Positions 13,725-21,747 of a stretch of 36,047 nucleotides of DNA are shown here, one piece after another. The translations under genes and the position numbers were made by a program. Positions within the stretch are counted from its first letter, which is position 1. Every line of letters begins with the position of its first letter. Under the pieces are notes generated by a model. It was not told the DNA's origin and ran no database searches. It saw only the letters and a list, made by a program, of their open reading frames with translations. The stretch is taken from contig NZ_CAJTMT010000029.1 of the NCBI RefSeq assembly GCF_910577345.1, positions 4,372 through 40,418 of the forward strand, written 5' to 3'. Source of the DNA: an uncultured Duncaniella sp. (GTDB lineage: Bacteria > Bacteroidota > Bacteroidia > Bacteroidales > Muribaculaceae).

Positions 13725-16283
13725 ATGGTCAATTTGCGCCCGCTTATGCGCATCGCTATATTTTCCGTTTTTCTTTTATGGATGCTTCCCGCCGCAGGCC
13801 TTAATGTCACGGTGAAGGGAGTCGTGACCGATTCTCAATCGAAGGAACCGGTGCCGTTTGCCACCGTGATGCTGAAAGGCACTGACAGAGGAGTGCTGAC
13901 GGACGATGCCGGAGCATACTCCATCTCGACTGCATTGCCGTTCGACAGTGTGCTTGTCTCGGCTATCGGTTACAGTACCATCACTTTGCCTGTCAAGGTG
14001 AAGGGTACGTCGCTCAAACTTGACATCAAACTTGACCCTACGGGCGTGTTGCTCGGAGAGGTTGTGGCGAAACCGAAAAGGGTTCATTACACGAAGAAAA
14101 ACAATCCTGCCGTGCAGTTCATGGAGCGTATACGCCACACGCAGGATCTCAACGACCCGCGCCGCCATGACAATTACAATTATGACAAATACGAGCGCAT
14201 CACCCTCGCAATCAACAATTATAATGTGAGCGATTCAGGCAAGGGGAGTGGTATGGGTAAGAATTTCGCCTTTCTGAAGGAGTATGTCGACACGTCGGAA
14301 ATCTCCGGAAAGCCTATCCTCAATGTGGCTCTCCGCGAAAAGCTTGCATCCGTCCATTACCGTAAGGATCCGGAAGCGGAGAAGGAGTATGTCAAGGGTC
14401 TGCGCTCATCGGGCCTCGACGAAATTCTCGATAAGCAGAGTGTCCAGACTTTCTATGAGGATGTCCTGCGCGAAGTGGATGTCTATGACAATGATATAAC
14501 CATTCTCCAGACCCGTTTCGTTTCACCTCTATCGCGCATTGCTCCGGACTTCTATAAGTTTTATCTTACGGATACGGTCATGGTAGACACCACGAAGTGC
14601 GTGGAGTTGACATTCGTCCCCCGCAATCCGAGTTCGCTCGGCTTCACGGGGCGTTTCTATGTCCCCTTAGGCGACACGACAATGTTTATCAAGCGCATCA
14701 TACTCCGTGCGCCACACGACATCAACCTTAACTTCATCGACGGCCTCGTCATATCGCAGGACTATGTCAAAGCCCCCGACGGTTCGCGATTGAAGGTAAA
14801 AGACGACATGATGCTTGAAGCGAGCGTCATTCCCGGTACACCCGGACTGTATGGTCACCGCTACACCGTCTATGATTCGCATAATTTCGAACCGGCCCCT
14901 GACCAGTCCTTGTTCAAGCGCGGGGCAAATCAGATTTTCGCGACCGGTGCGCAGGGGAAGGATATGGAGTTCTGGAATGAGAACCGCAAGGCTGAGATAG
15001 GCCGTGGGGCCAATTCAATCGAGCAGATGATGAAGCGGTTGCGCTCAGTCCCGCTGTTCTACTGGACGGAAAAGACGGTGCGTCTGGTGACATCAGGCTA
15101 TGTCCCGACGTGGAATCCGTCGTATTTCGACATGGGCCCTATGACCACAATGGTTTCCTACAACTCAATCGAGGGCTTGCGTCTGCGTCTCGGCGGCATG
15201 ACCACTGCCAATCTGTCGCGGAGATGGTTCGCGCGAGGCTATGTGGCGCGAGGTTTCAAGGACCATAAGTGGAAATATAGCGGCGAGGTCGAATATTCAT
15301 TCCGCGACAAGGAATATCATTCGCGGGAGTTTCCGGTACATTCGATAAGGGCCACGCAGCTCTACGATATTGACCGCCTCGGTCAGCTATCGGTGATGCA
15401 CAACGTGGACAATATTTTCCTATCGCTGAGGCGTATGCCGGACCGTCAGGAGACCTATCACCGCGTGAGCAAACTTGAATACATACTTGAGACCGAGAAT
15501 CATTTCTCGCTTGAGGCGAGAGTGCAGCAGGAGAGGCAGTATTCAACAGAATATATGACTTTCATCAACGGTCACGGGCAGGATTTCCGGCACTACACGA
15601 TGAACTCTTTCCGTTTGCTTCTGCGCTATGCTCCGGGCGAGAAGTTCTATCAGATGAAGACCGGACGTATGCCCATCAATATGGATGCCCCGATCTTCAC
15701 CCTTTCCCACACATTCGCTCCAAAGGGATTCATGGGCAATCCGTTCGCGCTCAATGTCACTGAGGCTTCATTCTCCAAGCGTTTTTGGCTCTCGGCTTTC
15801 GGATGTGTGGATTTCGGTGTGAAGGGTGGCCACGTCTGGTCGCGTTCGCCGTATCCCAATCTGCTTATTCCCGGTGCGAACCTCTCGTATATCATACAGT
15901 CAGACCTTTTCTCCTGCCTGAACCCGATGGAGTTCATCAATGACTCATACGCACAGTGGGATCTGACATATTGGGCCAACGGAGCCTTACTCAACAATAT
16001 TCCGCTGCTTAAGAAGCTGAAATTGCGCGAGGCTGTCACATTCAAGGGTATATGGGGCCATCTGAGCGACCGCAACAAGCCGTGGCTGAATCCGGAACTG
16101 TTTGGCTTCCCGGAGATTGCCCACACGCAGGAGATGACCAATCAGCCTTATATGGAGGTTGGTGTCGGTCTGGATAACATCCTCCGTATTCTCCGTGTCG
16201 ATTACACATGGCGACTGACTTACCGCGACAATCCGGATGCCTGCAAGAGCGGAGTCAGATTCACGTTCCATTTCACGTTCTAA
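13725..16283 (+). CDS. DUF5686 outer-membrane protein with carboxypeptidase-like N-terminal domain
   Basis: This protein of 852 residues is a Bacteroidetes outer-membrane barrel protein of the DUF5686 family. A signal peptide is visible (MRIAIFSVFLLWMLPAAG, residues 8-25). A CarboxypepD_reg-like beta-sandwich follows at about 28-110 (VKGVVTDSQSKEPVPFATVML, GVLTDDAGAYS), then the DUF5686 region with NNPAVQFMERI near 127 and a long beta-rich part ending RFTFHFTF, an aromatic C-terminus typical of barrels. I start at ATG 13725, 34 bases after the predicted transcription start; ATG 13746 is equally good for the signal peptide, and TTG 13710 is less likely. The role is unknown; relatives resemble TonB-receptor plug-less barrels. 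No SusD partner is adjacent. Confidence 0.85.
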   Translation: MVNLRPLMRIAIFSVFLLWMLPAAGLNVTVKGVVTDSQSKEPVPFATVMLKGTDRGVLTDDAGAYSISTALPFDSVLVSAIGYSTITLPVKVKGTSLKLDIKLDPTGVLLGEVVAKPKRVHYTKKNNPAVQFMERIRHTQDLNDPRRHDNYNYDKYERITLAINNYNVSDSGKGSGMGKNFAFLKEYVDTSEISGKPILNVALREKLASVHYRKDPEAEKEYVKGLRSSGLDEILDKQSVQTFYEDVLREVDVYDNDITILQTRFVSPLSRIAPDFYKFYLTDTVMVDTTKCVELTFVPRNPSSLGFTGRFYVPLGDTTMFIKRIILRAPHDINLNFIDGLVISQDYVKAPDGSRLKVKDDMMLEASVIPGTPGLYGHRYTVYDSHNFEPAPDQSLFKRGANQIFATGAQGKDMEFWNENRKAEIGRGANSIEQMMKRLRSVPLFYWTEKTVRLVTSGYVPTWNPSYFDMGPMTTMVSYNSIEGLRLRLGGMTTANLSRRWFARGYVARGFKDHKWKYSGEVEYSFRDKEYHSREFPVHSIRATQLYDIDRLGQLSVMHNVDNIFLSLRRMPDRQETYHRVSKLEYILETENHFSLEARVQQERQYSTEYMTFINGHGQDFRHYTMNSFRLLLRYAPGEKFYQMKTGRMPINMDAPIFTLSHTFAPKGFMGNPFALNVTEASFSKRFWLSAFGCVDFGVKGGHVWSRSPYPNLLIPGANLSYIIQSDLFSCLNPMEFINDSYAQWDLTYWANGALLNNIPLLKKLKLREAVTFKGIWGHLSDRNKPWLNPELFGFPEIAHTQEMTNQPYMEVGVGLDNILRILRVDYTWRLTYRDNPDACKSGVRFTFHFTF

Positions 16284-16295
16284 AGTTAAGATACA

Positions 16296-16452
16296 AAAGC
16301 AAGGATACAAAAGCACAAAAGGACATAAGGAACAAAAGAATATATAGTTTTCTGTAAGGTTAGAGTTATCTTCAGATATTATATTCATTTGATTCTTGTG
16401 CCCTTTTGGGCTTTTGTATCATTGAATTATGATACGGCAGCCCCTATAAACA
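16296..16452. repeat. Palindromic repeat family 2, copy 1
   Basis: A ~155-bp imperfect inverted repeat begins GATACAAAAGCACAAAAGG and ends CCTTTTGGGCTTTTGTATC, followed by GATACGGCAGCCCCTATAAA. Its centre contains TATATAGTTTTCTGTAAG. The same centre recurs in reverse complement in copy 2 at 17348-17518 while the CCCTATAAA end is in the same orientation in both, as expected for a near-palindrome. It sits between the DUF5686 gene and the dehydrogenase gene and may serve as a bidirectional terminator-like structure. Confidence 0.75.
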
Positions 16453-16540
16453 TATCCTTCCGCAGGTTTGTTTTGATTATTATTGGCCGTTGTTTGCGGG
16501 ATTGTTCCGTGAGACGGTATGATATGAAAATCAAAACCTT

Positions 16541-17320
16541 ATGAAAGATATAGAAAATCTCTTTGACCTCAGTGGCAAAGTGGCTGTCGTCACCGGAGGC
16601 GGCGACGGTATCGGTAAAGGCTGTTGCAGGATTCTGGCAGCAGCCGGAGCATCGGTCATGGTCAGTGACCTTTCGCTTGAAAAGGCTCAGGCGACAGCAG
16701 ATGAGATAAAAGCTGAAGGCGGTGAGGCAAGTGCCGTCGGCTGCAATGTCCTTGATGATAATGACCTTACAGCTTTGGTCGACAATGCCGTCAAGACTTA
16801 CGGCACAGTCAACATTCTTGTCAATAATGTCGGGCTCGGCGGCGGTGGCAGGGAAAATCCGTTCAAGATTGACAAAGCATACATAGAGCGGATCTATGCC
16901 ATAAATGTTTTTGCTCCCTGGCAGCTATGCAAGCTTGTCGCTCCCTACATGGAGCAGTCGGGCTACGGCAGCATCATCAACATCACTTCGATGAGCAGTC
17001 TGAACAATGAAGCTAACATGGCAATTTATGGGTCGTCGAAAGCCGCGCTGAATCATCTTGCTTCAAATCTTGCCTACGATTACGGCCCTATGGGCATAAG
17101 GATAAACAGTGTCGGGCCGGGAGCCACGCATACCAACGCGCTTGCTTCGGTACTGACTCCGGAGATGGAGGAGAGGATGTTGGTGCATACGCCTATCAAG
17201 CGTCTCGGTGAAGTTGCCGACATTGCGAGGGCCGTCCTTTTCTTCGCTTCTCCGGCCTCGTCGTGGATCAGCGGTCAGGTGCTGATGGTCAACGGTGGCG
17301 GAGTCCAGACTCTCGATTAG
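16541..17320 (+). CDS. hdhA: NAD-dependent short-chain dehydrogenase, 7alpha-hydroxysteroid dehydrogenase-like
   Basis: This 259-residue short-chain dehydrogenase/reductase has the nucleotide motif TGGGDGIGKG (18-27), NNVG at 95-98 and the catalytic triad Ser150, Tyr163, Lys167. It tracks E. coli HdhA with a constant offset of four residues (Ser146, Tyr159, Lys163). The C-terminal half is especially close, including ALASVLTPEMEERM, HTPIKRLGE and the final GGGVQ. Asp43 after the second strand indicates NAD rather than NADP. The bile-acid 7alpha-dehydrogenase role (oxidising 7alpha-OH of cholate or chenodeoxycholate to 7-oxo) is plausible for a gut bacterium but unproven, since many close SDRs act on other alcohols. 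The gene stands alone, bracketed by two family 2 repeats. Confidence 0.85.
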   Translation: MKDIENLFDLSGKVAVVTGGGDGIGKGCCRILAAAGASVMVSDLSLEKAQATADEIKAEGGEASAVGCNVLDDNDLTALVDNAVKTYGTVNILVNNVGLGGGGRENPFKIDKAYIERIYAINVFAPWQLCKLVAPYMEQSGYGSIINITSMSSLNNEANMAIYGSSKAALNHLASNLAYDYGPMGIRINSVGPGATHTNALASVLTPEMEERMLVHTPIKRLGEVADIARAVLFFASPASSWISGQVLMVNGGGVQTLD

Positions 17321-17347
17321 GGGGCATACTGATTATGCCGGATAAAA

Positions 17348-17518
17348 TATAGGGAACTACAAGAGATACAAAAGCACAAAAGAGCATAAGAGACAAAAGG
17401 ATTTTATAATAAAGGATATGAAGGTAACTCTCAATCTTACAGAAAAATATATATCTTTTGTTTCTTATGCACTTTTTTACTTCTGTATCAAAAAACGGTG
17501 ATACAGCTCCCTATAAAA
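17348..17518. repeat. Palindromic repeat family 2, copy 2
   Basis: A ~165-bp inverted repeat runs from TATAGGGAACTACAAGAGATAC through CTTACAGAAAAATATATAT to GATACAGCTCCCTATAAA. Its core is the reverse complement of copy 1 at 16296-16452. Both outer ends carry the TATAGGG/CCCTATA motif. It lies in the convergent gap downstream of the dehydrogenase and abuts the terminator of the acyl-CoA synthetase. Confidence 0.75.
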
Positions 17519-17580
17519 AACAGCCTGCAAGGTGGACGGACATGCTTTTGCTGTCGGTTTCCCTTGCAGGCTGTTCAGTT
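17513..17580 (-). terminator. Intrinsic terminator of the acyl-CoA synthetase gene
   Basis: A perfect 14-bp stem AACAGCCTGCAAGG (17519-17532) / CCTTGCAGGCTGTT (17562-17575) encloses a loop that can itself fold (GACA..GC / GC..TGTC). On the minus strand the stem ends in a run of six T's. It lies 24 bases after the stop codon of the minus-strand gene. Confidence 0.9.
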
Positions 17581-17599
17581 TCTTGTATGTATCAGAGAG

Positions 17600-19261
17600 T
17601 TACTTCGGTTGGTAGAGGTAACGTTTGATGGAGCGTTTGGGGGTCTTTTCGAATTCCTCGGTCATGAGCTCGAAGCGCTGTACCTGTGAATAGGCGGGAA
17701 GGTCGGAGTTGAGCGACTTGATGTTCTCACCCATGATGTCGGTCACGGCCTGATTGCTCAAACCCTGCGAAGTGATGCTTTCATAGTCGGGATAGATGAG
17801 GGCGACGAGACGGCCACCACCTGCGTCGATGACGAGCGATTCGGAAACGTAGGAGAGGTTGTTGAGCTTGTCCTCGATTTCCTCGGGGTAGATGTTCTGA
17901 CCGGAGGGACCGAGAATCATGTTTTTGTCGCGACCGCGGATGTAGAGGAATCCGTCGGCATCGAAGTTGCAGATGTCACCTGTCGAGAGCCAGCCGTCAG
18001 CGCTCATAGCTGCTTCGGTAGCCTCGGGGTTCTTGTAGTAGCCGAGCATGACGTTCTCACCCTTGACATAGAGTATGCCGGGTTTGGTTGTGGGTTCCGG
18101 GGAGTCGATGATGGCTTCCACGCGGTCGACGATGCGTCCGCATGAGGCCATGCGGTTTTCGCGGGCGTTGGCGTAGGAGATGAGCGGGCCACATTCGGTC
18201 ATGCCATAGCCGACGGTGTAGGGGAAGCCGATGCGGCGGAGGAACTTCTCGACATCGCGGTTGAGTCCGGCACCGCCTATGACAATTTCCTGAACGTTGC
18301 CGCCGAAGGTTTCGGTCAGACGGTCCTTGATTTTGCTGAGGAGACGCTCGTCGACGTAGGGAACCATGAGCATGAGTTTCATCAGGGGCTTCTCAAGCAT
18401 CGGGAATACGCGTGTACGGATGATCTTCTCGATGATGAGGGGGACGGTGACGATGTAGCGCGGTTTCACCTTGGCGAAGGCATCCATGATGATGCGCGGC
18501 GAAGGGGTCTTGGTGAGGATGTGGATATGGTTGCCGCTGATGAAGGGACGGAGCATGTCGATGGTCAGTCCGTACATGTGGGCAAGCGGAAGCATACACA
18601 CCACTCCGTCGCCGGGGTTTGTCGGGAGGAAGTCCATGCAGAACTGCACGTTTGACCAGAGGCTGCGGAAGGGGAGCATCACGCCTTTGGAGAAGCCGGT
18701 TGAACCGGAGGTGTAGCTGATGAGGCAGAGTTCCTCCTTGGTGTCGACGTGATATTTGACATCTTCCGGAGTGAAGCGGTCGGGGTAGCGCTGGCCGAAG
18801 AGTTCGTTGAGGTGGGCGCGCGTGTGGGTGAGGGTTTCGTCGTTGCTGTGGATAAGGGAGAAATCCTTGACAGACAGCGCTCCGAGGAGGGTGGTCATGG
18901 CCTCGGGGTTGAGATTCTCCCAGATGCTTTCGTCGATGATGGCGAGCTTGGCATCGCTGTGGTTGATGAGGTGCTGCACGTTGTCCGGCTTGAAGTCGGC
19001 AAGGATGGGAACGATGACTGCGCCGTAGGTGAGTGTTCCGATGAAGGAGACGCACCACATGGAGCTGTTTTTCGCACATAGCGCCACTTTGTCGCCGGGC
19101 TTTATGCCTGATTTCTCATAAAGAAGGTGGAGTTTGGCAATCTTGCGTGCCACGTCCTTGTAGGACATTGTCGCACCACCGAAATCAGTGAGTGCCGGAA
19201 GCTCCCAATAGTTGCGGACTGCATCTTGGAAGTATAAATTCAGGCTGTCGCGGGATGTCAT
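17600..19261 (-). CDS. AMP-binding long-chain acyl-CoA synthetase-like enzyme
   Basis: This adenylate-forming enzyme of about 553 residues activates a carboxylic acid with ATP and CoA. Core motifs are SYTSGSTGFSKGVM (the AMP-binding signature), GYGMTECGP, STGD, and GRDKNMILGPSGQNIYPEEIE with the hinge and a C-terminal domain ending in a lysine-containing KTPKRSIKRY segment. It resembles FadD-type long-chain fatty acyl-CoA ligases of Bacteroidales; the acid used is not known. I choose ATG 19261 because it begins the block shared with relatives (SLNLYFQDAVRNYWELPALTD). The upstream GTG at 19306 would add 15 residues and touches a GGAAGGAAG. The gene has its own predicted promoter at 19386-19393 and a strong terminator. 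Confidence 0.88.
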   Translation of the reverse strand: MTSRDSLNLYFQDAVRNYWELPALTDFGGATMSYKDVARKIAKLHLLYEKSGIKPGDKVALCAKNSSMWCVSFIGTLTYGAVIVPILADFKPDNVQHLINHSDAKLAIIDESIWENLNPEAMTTLLGALSVKDFSLIHSNDETLTHTRAHLNELFGQRYPDRFTPEDVKYHVDTKEELCLISYTSGSTGFSKGVMLPFRSLWSNVQFCMDFLPTNPGDGVVCMLPLAHMYGLTIDMLRPFISGNHIHILTKTPSPRIIMDAFAKVKPRYIVTVPLIIEKIIRTRVFPMLEKPLMKLMLMVPYVDERLLSKIKDRLTETFGGNVQEIVIGGAGLNRDVEKFLRRIGFPYTVGYGMTECGPLISYANARENRMASCGRIVDRVEAIIDSPEPTTKPGILYVKGENVMLGYYKNPEATEAAMSADGWLSTGDICNFDADGFLYIRGRDKNMILGPSGQNIYPEEIEDKLNNLSYVSESLVIDAGGGRLVALIYPDYESITSQGLSNQAVTDIMGENIKSLNSDLPAYSQVQRFELMTEEFEKTPKRSIKRYLYQPK

Positions 19262-19385
19262 TTTGTAGTCTTGGAAATTGATTTTGTAAAATGTATTCTG
19301 AATCACCTTCCTTCCGGCGGCTCACACCAGGGGATAGGAGGAAGCATCAATCAGAAAAAAATTTCTCATTCAGAAGAATTTCGTG

Positions 19386-19393
19386 CAAAAATA
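19386..19393 (-). promoter_or_regulatory. -7 box for the acyl-CoA synthetase gene
   Basis: Read on the minus strand this is TATTTTTG, a TAnnTTTG match just downstream of the miaA stop, placing a start near 19379 and a leader of about 118 bases. No -33 TTG is evident. Confidence 0.4.
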
Positions 19394-19423
19394 AGAAAAA
19401 TAGAGCAGTCGGGCGGATTTTAT

Positions 19424-20317
19424 TTAATTAATAAATCTTAACGCTTGCGGCAAAAGCGGTTCTGCCGGATCTAACAGCTTGACATCCGGGTCTTTCGAAA
19501 GCCAGAGCAATTGTTTCTTCGCATAGACACGGGTGTTTTTGGCTATGCGGGCAATCGCCGTCTCGCGGTCCATGATTCCGTCCATCATGGCGAAAAGTTC
19601 CTTGTAGCCGACAGTGTTGAGCGAGTTGAGATGGCGCAGCGGGTAGACCTTTCGAGCCTCTTCCTCCAGCCCTTCGGCAATCATGAGGCCGACGCGGCGG
19701 TTGATGCGGTCGAAAAGGCTCTGACGGTCATGGTTGATGGCGAGTTTGACGGTGCGGAAGGGGCGGGACTTTGCCTGGCCGGTGCGGAGGGAGGAGTAGG
19801 GCACGCCTGCCTGCAGGCAGATTTCGATTGCATGGACGAGGCGACGGTGGTTGGAGAGGTCGGCCACGGCGAGGTAGGCAGGGTCGAGTTGACGCAGCCG
19901 TTCGTGGAGTGCCGGAAGGCCACCTTTTTCGTAGAGTTCAAGGCAGTAGTCGCGGATTTCCTGTGAGATTGTCGGGAGTTGGTCGATGCCTTTGGTAATA
20001 GCGTCGATATACATCATGGAGCCTCCACACATAACGGCATAGTCGCTCTTTTGCCAGATGCGGTCGAGAATCGCGAGGGCATCTTCTTCGAAACGGGCAG
20101 CGGAATAGTAGTCGTGGAGGTCGAGGACACCGACAAGATGATGGCGCACGCGGGCAAGTTCTTCGGGCGTGGGCGCCGCGGTCCCGATAGGCAGACCACG
20201 GAAAAGCTGGCGCGAGTCAGCCGACACGATTTCCGTGTCGAGTGTCTCGGCCAGCTCTATGGCAAGTGAAGTCTTTCCGCTCGCAGTCGGTCCGGTGACA
20301 ATTACGAGTGTTTTCAA
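19424..20317 (-). CDS. miaA: tRNA dimethylallyltransferase
   Basis: This 297-residue enzyme transfers the dimethylallyl group from DMAPP to N6 of adenosine 37 in tRNAs that read codons beginning with U. The P-loop GPTASGKT is at 9-16, the catalytic/substrate motif ADSRQ at 33-37 and the GTAAPT segment at 45-50. RTVKLAINHDRQSLFDRINRRV lies in the later part and the YAKKQLLWL tRNA-binding segment near the end. Length is normal. It begins 26 bases after the pepT stop on the same strand, so the two form an operon. Identity is secure. Confidence 0.95.
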   Translation of the reverse strand: MKTLVIVTGPTASGKTSLAIELAETLDTEIVSADSRQLFRGLPIGTAAPTPEELARVRHHLVGVLDLHDYYSAARFEEDALAILDRIWQKSDYAVMCGGSMMYIDAITKGIDQLPTISQEIRDYCLELYEKGGLPALHERLRQLDPAYLAVADLSNHRRLVHAIEICLQAGVPYSSLRTGQAKSRPFRTVKLAINHDRQSLFDRINRRVGLMIAEGLEEEARKVYPLRHLNSLNTVGYKELFAMMDGIMDRETAIARIAKNTRVYAKKQLLWLSKDPDVKLLDPAEPLLPQALRFIN

Positions 20318-20343
20318 GAATTCAAAAGTTCAGCTATGGACGA

Positions 20344-21564
20344 TTATTTTTCGGCTACGAGACGTGCGATCTCGACGATGACCTGTGTGGCCTTCTCCAT
20401 CGAGGGGATGGGCACGAATTCGTAGCGGCCGTGGAAGTTGAGACCGCCTGCGAAGATGTTGGGGCAGGGAAGACCTTTGAACGAGAGCTGCGCACCGTCT
20501 GTGCCGCCACGGATGGGCTGCACCTTGGGGGTGACTCCGGCATTTTCCATGGCCTTTACGGCAACGTCGATGATGTGCATGACAGGCTCGATTTTCTCAC
20601 GCATGTTGTAGTACTGATCCTTGATTTCGATCGAGGCGCAATCGGGGAATTCGTTGTTGATTTTGCGGGTGAGGTGTTCGAGTTCTTTCTTGCGGCGCTC
20701 GAAACGGTCGCGGTCATGGTCGCGGATGATGTAGGTGAGGACAGTCTGCTCGACAGTTCCTTCGAAGGAAACGAGATGGTAGAATCCTTCGTAGCCTTCT
20801 GTGTGTTCGGGAGTTTCCCAGCGCGGGAGCATGATGACAAACTGGTTTGCCACGCGCATGGAGTTGAGCATCTTGTGTTTGGCATATCCGGGATGGACGT
20901 TGCGGCCTTTGAAGGTCACCTTTGCTACGGCTGCGTTGAAGTTCTCGTATTCGAGTTCGCCGATTTCACCGCCGTCCATCGTGTAGCCCCAGTCGGCACC
21001 GAAGAGGTCAACGTCAAATTTGTGTGCGCCCTGACCGATTTCCTCGTCGGGGTTGAAGGCGATGCGGATGTCGCCGTGCTTGATGTGGGGATGCTTGATG
21101 AGGTGGTCGATGGCGGTGATGATCTCAGCCACACCGGCCTTGTCGTCGGCACCGAGGAGGGTGTTGCCGTCGGTCACGATGAGGTCCTGGCCCACATAGT
21201 TGAGGAGCTCGGGGAACTGCGAGGGCGAGAGAGTCACGCCGTTGGCAGCGTTGAGGATGATGTCGCCACCGTCGTATTCCTCGACGATGCGGGGGCTGAC
21301 ATGACGGCCGCTCATGTCGGGCGACGTGTCGAGATGGGCGATGAAACCGACTGTCGGAACCTCATTGTCGACATTGCCCTTGAGGGTGGCCATAAGATAC
21401 CCGTTTTCATCGAGGGTGATGTCGCTGAGACCCATTGCGCGAAGCTCCTTTTCGAGATGCTGCGCGAAAATCATCTGCCCCGGGGTCGAGGGGGTGAGAT
21501 TGGTAAGCTCGTCACTCTGAGTGTCGAACTTCACATATTCTAAAAATCTATCGACTACTGTCAT
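20344..21564 (-). CDS. pepT: Peptidase T (tripeptidase)
   Basis: This M20-family zinc tripeptidase of 406 residues cleaves the N-terminal residue from tripeptides in the cytoplasm. The co-catalytic zinc site is visible: His77 and Asp79 in IAHLDTSPDMSG, the bridging Asp140 in LLGADDKAG, Glu174/Glu175 in NPDEEIGQGAH, Asp197 in YTMDGG, and the C-terminal His in LNFHGRYEFVP. Length matches the family. A promoter with both boxes lies upstream and miaA follows in the same operon. Confidence 0.96.
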   Translation of the reverse strand: MTVVDRFLEYVKFDTQSDELTNLTPSTPGQMIFAQHLEKELRAMGLSDITLDENGYLMATLKGNVDNEVPTVGFIAHLDTSPDMSGRHVSPRIVEEYDGGDIILNAANGVTLSPSQFPELLNYVGQDLIVTDGNTLLGADDKAGVAEIITAIDHLIKHPHIKHGDIRIAFNPDEEIGQGAHKFDVDLFGADWGYTMDGGEIGELEYENFNAAVAKVTFKGRNVHPGYAKHKMLNSMRVANQFVIMLPRWETPEHTEGYEGFYHLVSFEGTVEQTVLTYIIRDHDRDRFERRKKELEHLTRKINNEFPDCASIEIKDQYYNMREKIEPVMHIIDVAVKAMENAGVTPKVQPIRGGTDGAQLSFKGLPCPNIFAGGLNFHGRYEFVPIPSMEKATQVIVEIARLVAEK

Positions 21565-21619
21565 GGCGTAGGATTTACGGATTGTCAGTATTTTTTGTAA
21601 GTTTATTAATTCACAGCCA

Positions 21620-21650
21620 CAAATTTAGTGACTTTTTCCCGTTTGGGCAA
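21620..21650 (-). promoter_or_regulatory. Promoter of pepT-miaA
   Basis: On the minus strand, TTG (CAA at 21648-21650) precedes TAAATTTG (21620-21627) by 20 bases, matching the Bacteroidetes -33/-7 arrangement. The start would fall near 21613, giving a leader of about 50 bases. Confidence 0.6.
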
Positions 21651-21747
21651 CTTTAAAATTTAAATTGTTTTCTAATACATAAATAATTGGGAAAATATGC
21701 TTATTTTTGTTGTTTAGATTTTTTCAATAAAAAATTAACCTTATAAA

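Noticed and set aside
20308..21543. 411-residue plus-strand open frame
   Set aside because: It mirrors pepT, whose zinc ligands and length are intact on the other strand; the plus-strand protein is an acidic, valine-rich shadow.
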